NCBI GenBank assembly: GCA_024400395.1
Contig: JAKSMW010000014.1
Location: 1-52,077, forward strand
From: Bacteroidales bacterium
Lineage (GTDB): Bacteria > Bacteroidota > Bacteroidia > Bacteroidales > F082
DNA length: 52,077 nt
Direction of reading: 5' to 3'
Shown: positions 1 to 8,335 of the stretch, one piece after another
Numbering within the stretch: the first letter of the stretch is position 1
Layout of the letters: each line of letters opens with the position of its first letter
Notes under the pieces: generated by a model
Seen by the model: the letters and a program-made list of their open reading frames with translations, nothing else
Told to the model about the DNA's origin: nothing
Database searches by the model: none
Translations under genes and position numbers: made by a program

Positions 1-41
1 AGGAAATTTTCATAAATCCATCTCCGTAAAACTAAATTTCG

Positions 42-49
42 TATCTTTG
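42..49 (+). promoter_or_regulatory. Bacteroidota -7 promoter box
   Basis: TATCTTTG fits the TAnnTTTG consensus and lies 33 bases before the preferred start of the MORN-repeat gene. No clear -33 TTTG is visible. It probably drives the MORN, carrier and sdhCAB genes together, because no other good box appears until after sdhB. Confidence 0.6.
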
Positions 50-82
50 CGGCTCATAAATCGAAACTATAAATTAATGTAT

Positions 83-802
83 ATGAAAAGATTGTTATTT
101 GCAATGTTGCTTGCCGCAATGAGTATTGCCGGCTTTGCGCAAAGATTAGATTATGTTGATGTTACAAACCATCCTGACGGACGTTATTCGGATGAATCTG
201 ATGTGAAAATCACCGGCTGGGTGTTGAACGGTCAGAAAACCGGCACATGGATTGAATGCCACTCAAAATCGGAACTGCCTCATTTCATCAGACAGTATGT
301 CAATGGGAAACTTGAAGGTGTGTGTTTTGACATCGACAAACAGGGAATCATCACGAAACAGGCTGAATATAAAGACGGCGAACTTGACGGCGAAGTCATA
401 AGATGGCTGAGAGGCGGGGTGGTGCGCGACATCGTGAGCTACAAAAACGGCCTGAAAGACGGACCTTCAAAGATATGCTACGACAAAGGCACTGTCCAGG
501 AAGAATCCAATTACAAGGAAGGCCAGCGCGACGGCGTGACGATATGGTACGCCTACAACGAGAAGTCACAAGGCCCGAAAGTGGCGATGTACACCTATAA
601 AGAAGGACAATTTGAAGGCGTTCAGGAGACGTATTACGAAGACGGCACGCTCAAGACGAGGAAGATGTACAAAGACAACGTGCAGCACGGATTGTCCGTT
701 GAATTTTATGAAGACGGCAGCATCAAGTCTGAAACGAACTATAAAAAAGGCGAGATTTCTGGCAAGGTCAAGGAATACGAGATTGGAAAGAAATTGAATT
801 GA
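83..802 (+). CDS. MORN/YwqK-repeat exported protein
   Basis: The protein has 239 residues. Residues 1-20 form a signal peptide (MKRLLFAMLLAAMSIAGFAQ), so it is probably periplasmic or outer-membrane associated. The rest is a run of about eight 20-25-residue repeats with the pattern YKDGxxDGxxxxY, typical of MORN_2/YwqK proteins, which are thought to act as beta-hairpin scaffolds; no enzymatic function is known. ATG 83 is chosen because a longer TTG reading starts inside the promoter box and would bury the signal peptide; ATG 77 is also possible. The stop lies 23 bases before the carrier start, so the two genes look co-transcribed. The partner or ligand cannot be read from the sequence. Confidence 0.8.
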   Translation: MKRLLFAMLLAAMSIAGFAQRLDYVDVTNHPDGRYSDESDVKITGWVLNGQKTGTWIECHSKSELPHFIRQYVNGKLEGVCFDIDKQGIITKQAEYKDGELDGEVIRWLRGGVVRDIVSYKNGLKDGPSKICYDKGTVQEESNYKEGQRDGVTIWYAYNEKSQGPKVAMYTYKEGQFEGVQETYYEDGTLKTRKMYKDNVQHGLSVEFYEDGSIKSETNYKKGEISGKVKEYEIGKKLN

Positions 803-825
803 TTCACTTAATCAAACCAATTTTT

Positions 826-2289
826 ATGTCTGAAAACAATACAGAATCAAAGAATTGGGGAAAGATTGTCAAGATTGCCATATCGGTGACCATCTTTCTT
901 TTCTTCTGGATTGCTCCGTCGGGTCTGTACGGACTTACTGACATTTCAATCGTTGAGCAGCGCGTCGTCGCCGTGTTCGCATTTGCTTTCGCGATGTGGG
1001 TGACGGAAGCCATCCCGTCGTGGACGACATCGGTGCTTATTGTCGTCATCTTGCTTCTCACCTGTTCTACAGGCGCCATTGCCTTTTTGAAAGAAGGCGA
1101 CGGTGCGCGTGATGTCGGCAAACTTATTGTATATCAGCATCTTCTGGAAGATTTCTCCGACCGTACCATCATGCTTTTCCTCGGCGGTTTCGTCATAGCA
1201 GCCATCGCCTCGAAGATGGGCGTTGACGTGCAGCTCGCCAAAGGTCTTCTTAAGCTCTTCGGGAAACGCTCGGAGTTCGTGCTTCTCGGATTTCTTTTAG
1301 TCACCGGCTTGTTCTCGATGTTCATCAGCAACACCGCGACGGCGGCCATGATGCTCACTTTCATGGCGCCGGTGCTCCGCCAGATGCCTGTTGACGGCAA
1401 AGGCAAGATCGGCCTCGCCATGGCAATACCTATCGGCGCCAACATCGGCGGCCTCGCGACACCTATCGGAACACCGCCCAACGCCATCGCATTGGGATTC
1501 CTCAACGACCCGAACGGCCTTAACATGGACATCCATTTCCAAGACTGGTTCTTGGTGATGCTGCCTTACACCATCGTGATGCTGCTCATCGCATGGGGAC
1601 TGCTCCTGCTTTTCTTCCCTTTCAAAAAGAAAATCATTGAATTACACATCGAAGGCGAGACGAAGAAAGGCTGGAAACTCACGGTGACGTACATCACAAT
1701 CGCCATCACGATTATCCTCTGGATGCTTGACAAACTGACGGGTTTGAATTCGTATGTCGTGGCGATGATACCTGTCGCGGTGTTCTGCGTGACAGGCATC
1801 TTCACTAAAGAAGACCTCAAGGAAATCAACTGGAGCGTGCTTTGGCTCGTGGCCGGCGGCTTCGCACTCGGCACCGCTTTGTTTGAGACAGGCCTCGCAC
1901 AAGACCTCGTCGATGCACTACCGTTCGATACGATGTCACCACTCGTCATAATCATTGGTGCTTCGTTTATCTGCTGGATTATCTCCAACATCATCTCGCA
2001 CACGGCGGCGGCGAACCTGCTTCTCCCTGTCATGGTGACGATGGCGACGGGCATGGGTCACAGCCTCGACGGCATGGGCGGCCCAGGCACGCTGCTCCTC
2101 AGCGTAACACTCGCGTCTTCATTGGGAATGTCGCTCCCGATCTCCACACCGCCTAATGCCATCGCTTTCAGCACCGGCATGATTCGAGTCAAGGATATGG
2201 AGAAAGTCGGCGTCATCATCGGCATCCTCGGTCTTGCCCTCGCAATCGGAATGCTCGTCCTCGTCGGCAAAGCTGGATATTGGGCTTAA
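826..2289 (+). CDS. SLC13/DASS-family dicarboxylate transporter
   Basis: A 487-residue polytopic inner-membrane protein of the divalent anion:sodium symporter family. Both halves carry the family signature: SNT at about residues 168-170 with TPIGTPPNA from about 212, and SHT at about 391-393 with STPPNA from about 440. These paired motifs form the sodium and carboxylate sites in VcINDY-type carriers. The substrate is probably a C4-dicarboxylate; the gene sits 26 bases before sdhC, so import of fumarate or export of succinate made by that complex is a reasonable inference, though sulfate-type relatives exist. ATG 826 is preferred to an upstream TTG at 799 that overlaps the previous gene. Confidence 0.88.
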   Translation: MSENNTESKNWGKIVKIAISVTIFLFFWIAPSGLYGLTDISIVEQRVVAVFAFAFAMWVTEAIPSWTTSVLIVVILLLTCSTGAIAFLKEGDGARDVGKLIVYQHLLEDFSDRTIMLFLGGFVIAAIASKMGVDVQLAKGLLKLFGKRSEFVLLGFLLVTGLFSMFISNTATAAMMLTFMAPVLRQMPVDGKGKIGLAMAIPIGANIGGLATPIGTPPNAIALGFLNDPNGLNMDIHFQDWFLVMLPYTIVMLLIAWGLLLLFFPFKKKIIELHIEGETKKGWKLTVTYITIAITIILWMLDKLTGLNSYVVAMIPVAVFCVTGIFTKEDLKEINWSVLWLVAGGFALGTALFETGLAQDLVDALPFDTMSPLVIIIGASFICWIISNIISHTAAANLLLPVMVTMATGMGHSLDGMGGPGTLLLSVTLASSLGMSLPISTPPNAIAFSTGMIRVKDMEKVGVIIGILGLALAIGMLVLVGKAGYWA

Positions 2290-2315
2290 TTTGTTGAAAT
2301 TAAATAAGTTATAAA

Positions 2316-3005
2316 ATGAAAAATAGAAAAGGTCTTTCGTCAATCACGAAAAAACTAATAATGGCGATTACCGGCGGTTGCTTGGTGTTTTTCCTGTTGT
2401 TCCACGGCTCGATGAACGTCGTGTCGATCATCTCGGAGAGCGGTTACAACTGGATTTGCGAGTTCCTCGGCGCCAACTGGTACGCCGTCGTCGGCACCAT
2501 CGGCCTCGCCGCCATGGTTGTGATTCATTTCGTCTATGCTTTCATCCTCTCTTTCCAGAACTACAGGGCACGCGGCAACCAACGCTACGCCGTGACCGAA
2601 AGACAGGATGGCGTGTCGTGGGCGTCGAAAAACATGCTCGTCATCGGCGTCATCGTCATCATCGGCCTCGGACTTCATCTCTATGCCTTTTGGGCGAAGA
2701 TGCAACTCGCTGAACTTCAGGGTGTCGCGCCGTCCGACGGACTGTCGCCTGTCGATGGTGTGGGACGTATTAAAATGGTGTTCGGCAACACATATTTCAG
2801 CATAATGTACCTCTTGTGGCTCGCTTTCCTGTGGTTCCATCTCTCGCACGGCATCGCCTCGGTGATGCAGTCGATCGGCTGGAACAACCACGTCTGGAAA
2901 CGCCGCATCGAGTGGCTCGGCAAGTTCTTCGCCATCGTCATCGTGGCCATGTTCGCAAGCGTGGTACTTTATTATTGGTTGATTTTTCCAAATTTAAATG
3001 TTTAA
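2316..3005 (+). CDS. sdhC: Succinate dehydrogenase/fumarate reductase cytochrome b subunit (b558 type)
   Basis: This 229-residue membrane anchor has five hydrophobic segments (about residues 13-33, 55-80, 100-125, 150-175 and 200-225) and well-placed histidines (for example [22 protein letters not shown]) that can ligate two hemes. This matches the single-subunit b558 anchor of Bacteroidota and Wolinella-type quinol:fumarate reductases, and it transfers electrons between the menaquinol pool and SdhB. It is followed at 4 bases by sdhA. In anaerobic Bacteroidales the complex normally runs as fumarate reductase, making succinate; the sequence alone does not show the direction. Confidence 0.93.
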   Translation: MKNRKGLSSITKKLIMAITGGCLVFFLLFHGSMNVVSIISESGYNWICEFLGANWYAVVGTIGLAAMVVIHFVYAFILSFQNYRARGNQRYAVTERQDGVSWASKNMLVIGVIVIIGLGLHLYAFWAKMQLAELQGVAPSDGLSPVDGVGRIKMVFGNTYFSIMYLLWLAFLWFHLSHGIASVMQSIGWNNHVWKRRIEWLGKFFAIVIVAMFASVVLYYWLIFPNLNV

Positions 3006-3009
3006 AATT

Positions 3010-4944
<1,935 letters not shown>

Positions 4945-4946
4945 CC

Positions 4947-5702
4947 ATGAAGTTGACATTGAAAGTTTGGAGACAAAAGGATAATAAGTCGAAAGGAAAA
5001 TTTGTTGAATATCATCTCGACAACGTGCCGAAGGAGGCTTCGTTCCTCGAGATGCTCGACATCCTCAACGAACAGCTCGTAATGAAAGGCGAGGACCCCG
5101 TGACATTCGACCACGACTGCCGCGAGGGAATCTGCGGCACCTGCGGCCTGTATATCAACGGACATCCGCACGGGAAGTTCAAGAACACCACTACGTGTCA
5201 GCTGCACATGCGCAAGTTCGCCGACGGCGCGACGATCACCGTTGAGCCGTGGCGCTCGGCGGCGTTCCCAATCATCAAGGACCTGATGGTTGACCGCTCG
5301 TCGTTGGACAAGCTCATTCAGTCGGGCGGCTACGTCTCGGTGCGCACCGGCGGCGTTCCCGACGCCAATACGATCCCGGTGAACAAACACTGCGCCGACC
5401 TGTCGATGGACGCGGCGGCGTGCATCGGATGCGGAGCCTGTGTCGCGACATGCAAGAACGGCAGCGCGATGCTGTTCGTCTCGGCGAAGGTGTCGCAACT
5501 TGCTTTGCTCCCGCAGGGACAGGTCGAGGCGCGTGACAGGGTGCAGAAGATGGTCGCCCGCATGGACGAACTCGGATTCGGCAACTGCTCCAACACCTTC
5601 GCGTGCGAGGCGGAATGTCCGAAAGGCATCTCCGTCACCAACATCGCGAGGATGAACAGACAGTTTCTGGCGGCGAAGATAGCGGAGCCGCTAAAGAAAT
5701 AA
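4947..5702 (+). CDS. sdhB: Succinate dehydrogenase/fumarate reductase iron-sulfur subunit
   Basis: The 251-residue subunit carries electrons between the SdhA flavin and the SdhC hemes. The N-terminal plant-ferredoxin-type domain has Cys58, Cys63, Cys66 and Cys84 for the [2Fe-2S] cluster ([10 protein letters not shown]). The C-terminal domain has Cys159, Cys162, Cys165 and Cys169 ([11 protein letters not shown]), then Cys214, Cys220 and Cys224 ([10 protein letters not shown]), supplying the [4Fe-4S] and [3Fe-4S] clusters. It is the last gene of the unit; the next 550 bases hold no household gene. No hairpin terminator was recognised after it. Confidence 0.95.
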   Translation: MKLTLKVWRQKDNKSKGKFVEYHLDNVPKEASFLEMLDILNEQLVMKGEDPVTFDHDCREGICGTCGLYINGHPHGKFKNTTTCQLHMRKFADGATITVEPWRSAAFPIIKDLMVDRSSLDKLIQSGGYVSVRTGGVPDANTIPVNKHCADLSMDAAACIGCGACVATCKNGSAMLFVSAKVSQLALLPQGQVEARDRVQKMVARMDELGFGNCSNTFACEAECPKGISVTNIARMNRQFLAAKIAEPLKK

Positions 5703-5866
5703 GCTCGGAGAGTTTAGAAAGTTTATAAAGTTATAAAGTAGAAAGTGCCCGGCAGACAGATCACGCGCACCCGTCATGGTATCCGGCACGTGTACAAAAA
5801 AATGAAAAATTAATGTCGCACATATTAAAAAAAGTTGTACTTTTGCCGCCAATATGAAAAGAGTGC
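5703..5866. other. Intergenic leader with remnants of two repeat families
   Basis: No gene is seen. Bases 5711-5742 hold a TTTATAAAG-type repeat like those before other genes in the window, here in reverse orientation. Bases 5745-5795 contain GTGCCCGGCAG and CCGGCACGTG, which pair imperfectly and resemble the reverse complement of the outer arm of the cloverleaf-like element at 8068-8198, so this may be a truncated copy. A -7 box follows at 5838. Confidence 0.45.
5838..5845 (+). promoter_or_regulatory. Candidate -7 promoter box of the FISUMP locus
   Basis: TACTTTTG fits TAnnTTTG and is followed by GCC, as at many boxes in this window. It is the only convincing box between sdhB and the fimbrillin-FISUMP gene, so transcripts from it would carry a leader of about 400 bases with the palindromes and the 9-bp repeats. 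Confidence 0.5.
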
Positions 5867-5928
5867 AATCACAATATCAAGGACAATGATTCTGTTCGCC
5901 GAATTTGGCGAATAGGGATATTGTGATT
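5867..5928. repeat. Nested perfect inverted repeats before a poly-C tract
   Basis: The 12-base arms AATCACAATATC (5867-5878) and GATATTGTGATT (5917-5928) are exact reverse complements. Inside them TTCGCC (5895-5900) and GGCGAA (5907-5912) form a second hairpin with a 6-base loop. A run of nine C residues follows at 5930-5938. There is no T-run after the stem, so a simple intrinsic terminator is unlikely; a leader structure, a protein-binding palindrome or a small mobile remnant are all possible. Confidence 0.6.
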
Positions 5929-6026
5929 ACCCCCCCCCGTTACCAATTTGCTGTAAATCAACAATTTATCTTTTGTTTAAAAACTCCGCCGCTGACCGCA
6001 AGTCAGGGGCTTTCGGTGTTTCCGAT

Positions 6027-6188
6027 GGTTTCAGAGGTTTCAGGGGTTTCAATGGTTTCAGAAGTTTCAATGGTTTCAGAGGTTTCAGGGGTTTCAGAGG
6101 TTTCAGAGGTTTCAATGGTTTCAGAGGTTTCAATGGTTTCAGAGGTTTCAATGGTTTCAGAGGTTTCAGGGGTTTCAATGGTTTCAAG
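6027..6188 (+). repeat. 18 tandem copies of a 9-bp repeat
   Basis: The units are GGTTTCAGA, GGTTTCAGG and GGTTTCAAT with one AGTTTCAAT and one GGTTTCAAG. The unit length is divisible by three, which leaves several reading frames open on both strands (runs such as GFRGFNG or KPLKPL); none has a credible start site or a flanking domain, so they are not called as genes. The array lies in the leader of the peptide and lipoprotein genes that follow. Confidence 0.85.
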
Positions 6189-6259
6189 GAATTGCTTTCT
6201 GGGACATTAATGACATTAATCGACACTAACGACATTAAATAATTTCAAAAAATAAAAAA

Positions 6260-6406
6260 ATGAAGAAAGAAATCAACAGAAAGATGAGCTACGAAGCTCC
6301 AAGAATCGAAGCCGCGGGCTTCATGACAGAACAAGGCTACGCCGCGAGCGGCACAGGGAAAAGCACACAGGTGTTCAACGATGTGAAGATAGACTTCGGC
6401 GGCTAA
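6260..6406 (+). CDS. 48-residue Bacteroidales leader-type peptide
   Basis: The peptide starts MKKEINRKMSYEAPRIEAAG and ends KIDFGG. Small peptides of this style (a charged start, then a YxAPxIE-like stretch, then a glycine/serine-rich part after EQG) are often found just before surface-lipoprotein or pilin genes in Bacteroidales; their function is unknown to me. An A-rich stretch lies before the start. The stop overlaps a possible ATG at 6406 as TAATG, and the preferred start of the lipoprotein is 53 bases on, so the two are probably co-transcribed and perhaps translationally coupled. The codon use is ordinary for the window, which supports a real gene. Confidence 0.65.
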   Translation: MKKEINRKMSYEAPRIEAAGFMTEQGYAASGTGKSTQVFNDVKIDFGG

Positions 6407-6444
6407 TGTGCGGACAAGTCAAATCAATGAAGAACAGAAAAAGA

Positions 6445-6450
6445 AAGGAG
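6445..6450 (+). promoter_or_regulatory. Shine-Dalgarno site that decides the lipoprotein start
   Basis: AAGGAG lies 9 bases before ATG 6460, the start that opens directly into the lipoprotein signal peptide. The upstream in-frame ATGs at 6406 and 6427 would add a lysine-rich stretch in front of it. Confidence 0.6.
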
Positions 6451-6459
6451 AAAAAAGAA

Positions 6460-7929
6460 ATGAAGAGATTTTCATTAGCGGTGACGTGGCTCGCGGTGGC
6501 GTGCCTCGTGACGATGGTTTCGTGCAGGAAACCTGTTGTGGGATTCAGCGGTGACGGAAGAGCCGTCACCATCAGTGCGGTGACGGAGAGCGGCAACGGC
6601 TCGAAGACGGCCATCGAAGGCCTTAAAGTGAACTGGAGCGAAGGCGATGTGATCAGCATGAACGGCTGCGAGCTGACCCTCAAAGAGGGAACTGGCACCA
6701 CTGAAGGCGTCTTTGAAGGCACCGTCATAGGCGAGGCGCCGTACTACGTGGGCTATCCGGCTGGTGCGACGACACACGAAGGTGCGACGTTGAAGCTCAA
6801 CATCCCTGCGACGATGACATACGAAGCCGGAAAAGTGGCCGTCCCCATGGTGGCGGTCACCAGCAGCGTGGAAGGCGGACTGGAGTTCCATAACGCGGTG
6901 AACATGCTGAAGCTGAAGCTCAAGGGTAAAAATACTGACGACACCGACGCCAGCAAGCTGAAATCGATAGTGCTCACGAGCACCACATCCAACCTCAATG
7001 GAAAAATAAACGTCACATTCAACGGCGAGACTCCTGAATTCGCAGCCATCGCCGACGGCGCAAAGAAAATGACCGTCAGCTTCGGCGGTCTACAACTCAC
7101 GTCGGAAGCCACCACTGAAGTTTACATCCCGCTCGCTAAAATCAACGGCGGCGACCTCACGGTGCGCTTCAACTGCGCCAACGGCAAATACATGGAGAAA
7201 AAGGTGACTGCGACTGAAGCCTTCAATGCTGTCAACAACATGCTTTCCGCTCTTGAGCTCACGGTGAAGGCTACCTACGAGACGGTGAACATGGGTCTGC
7301 CTGTGCCTTACGACAAATTGGAGTGGTCGAAGTACAACCTCGGCGTTGACCCTGATGATCTCGACGCGGCTGCCGACTGGTACGGCGACTACTACGCATG
7401 GGGCGAGACGGAGACCAAGAGCGATTACGGTTGGAACACCTACAAGTGGTGCAACGGCTCATACAACACCCTCACCAAATACTGCACGGATTCAAAGTAC
7501 GGCACAGTTGACAACAAGACCGTCTTAGACTTGGAGGACGATGCGGCCAGAGCCAACTGGGGCGGCGGCTGGCGCATGCCGACGAGTGCGGAGTGGAAGG
7601 CCTTGTACGAATACAACACGTTCGAGTGGCTTGCCGCCGGTGCTCCCTCGATAAATGTCCCGAGTTTCAACGCGGTTGCTGCAGGCTATCTCGTCATCAA
7701 GGGCAAGGAATCCTCTCTCGACCGGTCGGTTTACATGTTCATCCCGGCTGCCGGCTGCCGCAATGGCACGAGCCTCAGCGATGCGGGATCCTACGGCGGA
7801 TACTGGTCGAGTACGCTCAACTCGTACGCTTCCGGCGGAGCTTACAGCGTGGACTTCGGTAATGGGTACGTATATACGCAGAATGGGAGCGTTAGGACCG
7901 CAGGGTTGTCAGTGCGCCCGGTTCGCTAG
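6460..7929 (+). CDS. Fimbrillin-like lipoprotein with C-terminal FISUMP (C-type-lectin-like) domain
   Basis: This 489-residue protein starts with a lipoprotein signal (lipobox TMVSC, Cys near 20). The N-terminal half resembles fimbrillin/Mfa-like pilins: KTAIEGLKVNWSEGDVISM, a YPA motif and repeated LKSIVLTS-like strands. From about residue 290 there is a FISUMP domain (YAWGETETKSDYGWNTYKW, then GGGWRMPTSAEWKAL, then GGYWSST), which has the formylglycine-enzyme/C-type-lectin fold. The last part, from GGYWSST to the terminal GLSVRPVR, resembles the variable region of diversity-generating retroelement targets, and its codons (aat, ggg, gta, tat, agg) differ from the gga/ggc- and aac-rich body. 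It is probably a surface adhesin or pilus-tip subunit; no other pilus genes are in the window. Confidence 0.75.
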   Translation: MKRFSLAVTWLAVACLVTMVSCRKPVVGFSGDGRAVTISAVTESGNGSKTAIEGLKVNWSEGDVISMNGCELTLKEGTGTTEGVFEGTVIGEAPYYVGYPAGATTHEGATLKLNIPATMTYEAGKVAVPMVAVTSSVEGGLEFHNAVNMLKLKLKGKNTDDTDASKLKSIVLTSTTSNLNGKINVTFNGETPEFAAIADGAKKMTVSFGGLQLTSEATTEVYIPLAKINGGDLTVRFNCANGKYMEKKVTATEAFNAVNNMLSALELTVKATYETVNMGLPVPYDKLEWSKYNLGVDPDDLDAAADWYGDYYAWGETETKSDYGWNTYKWCNGSYNTLTKYCTDSKYGTVDNKTVLDLEDDAARANWGGGWRMPTSAEWKALYEYNTFEWLAAGAPSINVPSFNAVAAGYLVIKGKESSLDRSVYMFIPAAGCRNGTSLSDAGSYGGYWSSTLNSYASGGAYSVDFGNGYVYTQNGSVRTAGLSVRPVR

Positions 7930-7975
7930 TTCTTAGAATTTAACCTGCCTTGTCCTTAAGCGGGGCGGTCTGAAG

Positions 7976-8015
7976 AAAAGGGAAAGCCTCACTTTTTCGT
8001 GGGGCTTTCTCTTTT
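7976..8015 (+). terminator. Strong intrinsic terminator after the FISUMP gene
   Basis: A 17-base stem (7976-7992 with 7999-8015, one G-U pair) closes a TTTTTC loop and runs from an A-tract into a T-tract. It ends 86 bases after the lipoprotein stop. Bases 8016-8044 then repeat AGTCTTTAGTTTT twice. Confidence 0.8.
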
Positions 8016-8067
8016 AGTCTTTAGTTTTTAGTCTTTAGTTTTGAGAGTGTAGTTGGTTGTCGCATGC

Positions 8068-8198
8068 TGCCGGGCACATGTCGGCTTCGCCTCCATGTAC
8101 CCGGTTATCAAGGTGGTGCCTTACAGGCACCGCCGGGCTTGCAGGCTGCCCGCAGGGCAGTACCTCAATAACCGGGTACGCGGCACGCGTGCCAGGCA
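8068..8198. repeat. Cloverleaf-like structured intergenic element
   Basis: Several inverted repeats are nested. The outer arm TGCCGGGCAC (8068-8077) pairs with GTGCCAGGCA (8189-8198) with one mismatch. A perfect 12-base arm GTACCCGGTTAT (8097-8108) pairs with ATAACCGGGTAC (8168-8179). Two inner hairpins lie at 8112-8134 (9-base stem with one G-U pair, loop TTACA) and 8146-8160 (CTGCCC, loop GCA, GGGCAG). It is far more GC-rich than the flanks. It may be a REP-like or miniature mobile element or a structured RNA; there is no coding evidence. Confidence 0.6.
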
Positions 8199-8230
8199 TC
8201 TACCCCGCAGATCGAAAAAACTCCCCTCTT

Positions 8231-8300
8231 AACTTTCTCCTCTCTACTCTTTTAACTTTTAACTCTACTCTTTTAACACTTTATAAACTTTCAAACTTTT
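8231..8300 (+). repeat. Pyrimidine-rich CTTTTAAC / TTTATAAACTTT repeat leader
   Basis: Short degenerate direct repeats (CTCTTTTAAC, ACTTTATAAACTTTC) occupy the space before the promoter of the next gene. The same families recur at 5711-5742, 15791-15825, 20341-20370 and 28644-28687. Nothing suggests coding. Confidence 0.5.
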
Positions 8301-8304
8301 TTAC

Positions 8305-8312
8305 TATCTTTG
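8305..8312 (+). promoter_or_regulatory. Bacteroidota -7 promoter box
   Basis: TATCTTTG followed by CAGCC, 23 bases before the ATG of the AAA-ATPase/nuclease gene. It supports the start at 8336. Confidence 0.6.
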
Positions 8313-8335
8313 CAGCCGAAAAAAATAATATCGTT

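Noticed and set aside
5854-5889. 11-codon ORF starting MKRVQSQYQ in the FISUMP leader.
   Set aside because: Too short to judge, no clear Shine-Dalgarno site, and it runs into the palindrome arm.
5867-5928. Invertible promoter flanked by inverted repeats.
   Set aside because: The 38 bases between the arms contain no TAnnTTTG box, only an inner hairpin, and no recombinase gene is nearby.
5905-6242. Long open frames on both strands across the 9-bp repeat (GFRGFNG, EVSMVSEVSG, KPLKPLKPL).
   Set aside because: A repeat unit divisible by three keeps frames open by chance; no start site, domain or conserved flank supports any of them.
6460-7929. Complete diversity-generating retroelement in this window.
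   Set aside because: No reverse transcriptase, accessory Avd-like gene or template repeat was found; only a possible target gene is present.
8057-8335. N-terminal extension of the AAA-ATPase/nuclease gene through the structured element.
   Set aside because: The extra residues are translated repeat DNA, and a promoter box lies downstream at 8305, just before the better ATG at 8336.
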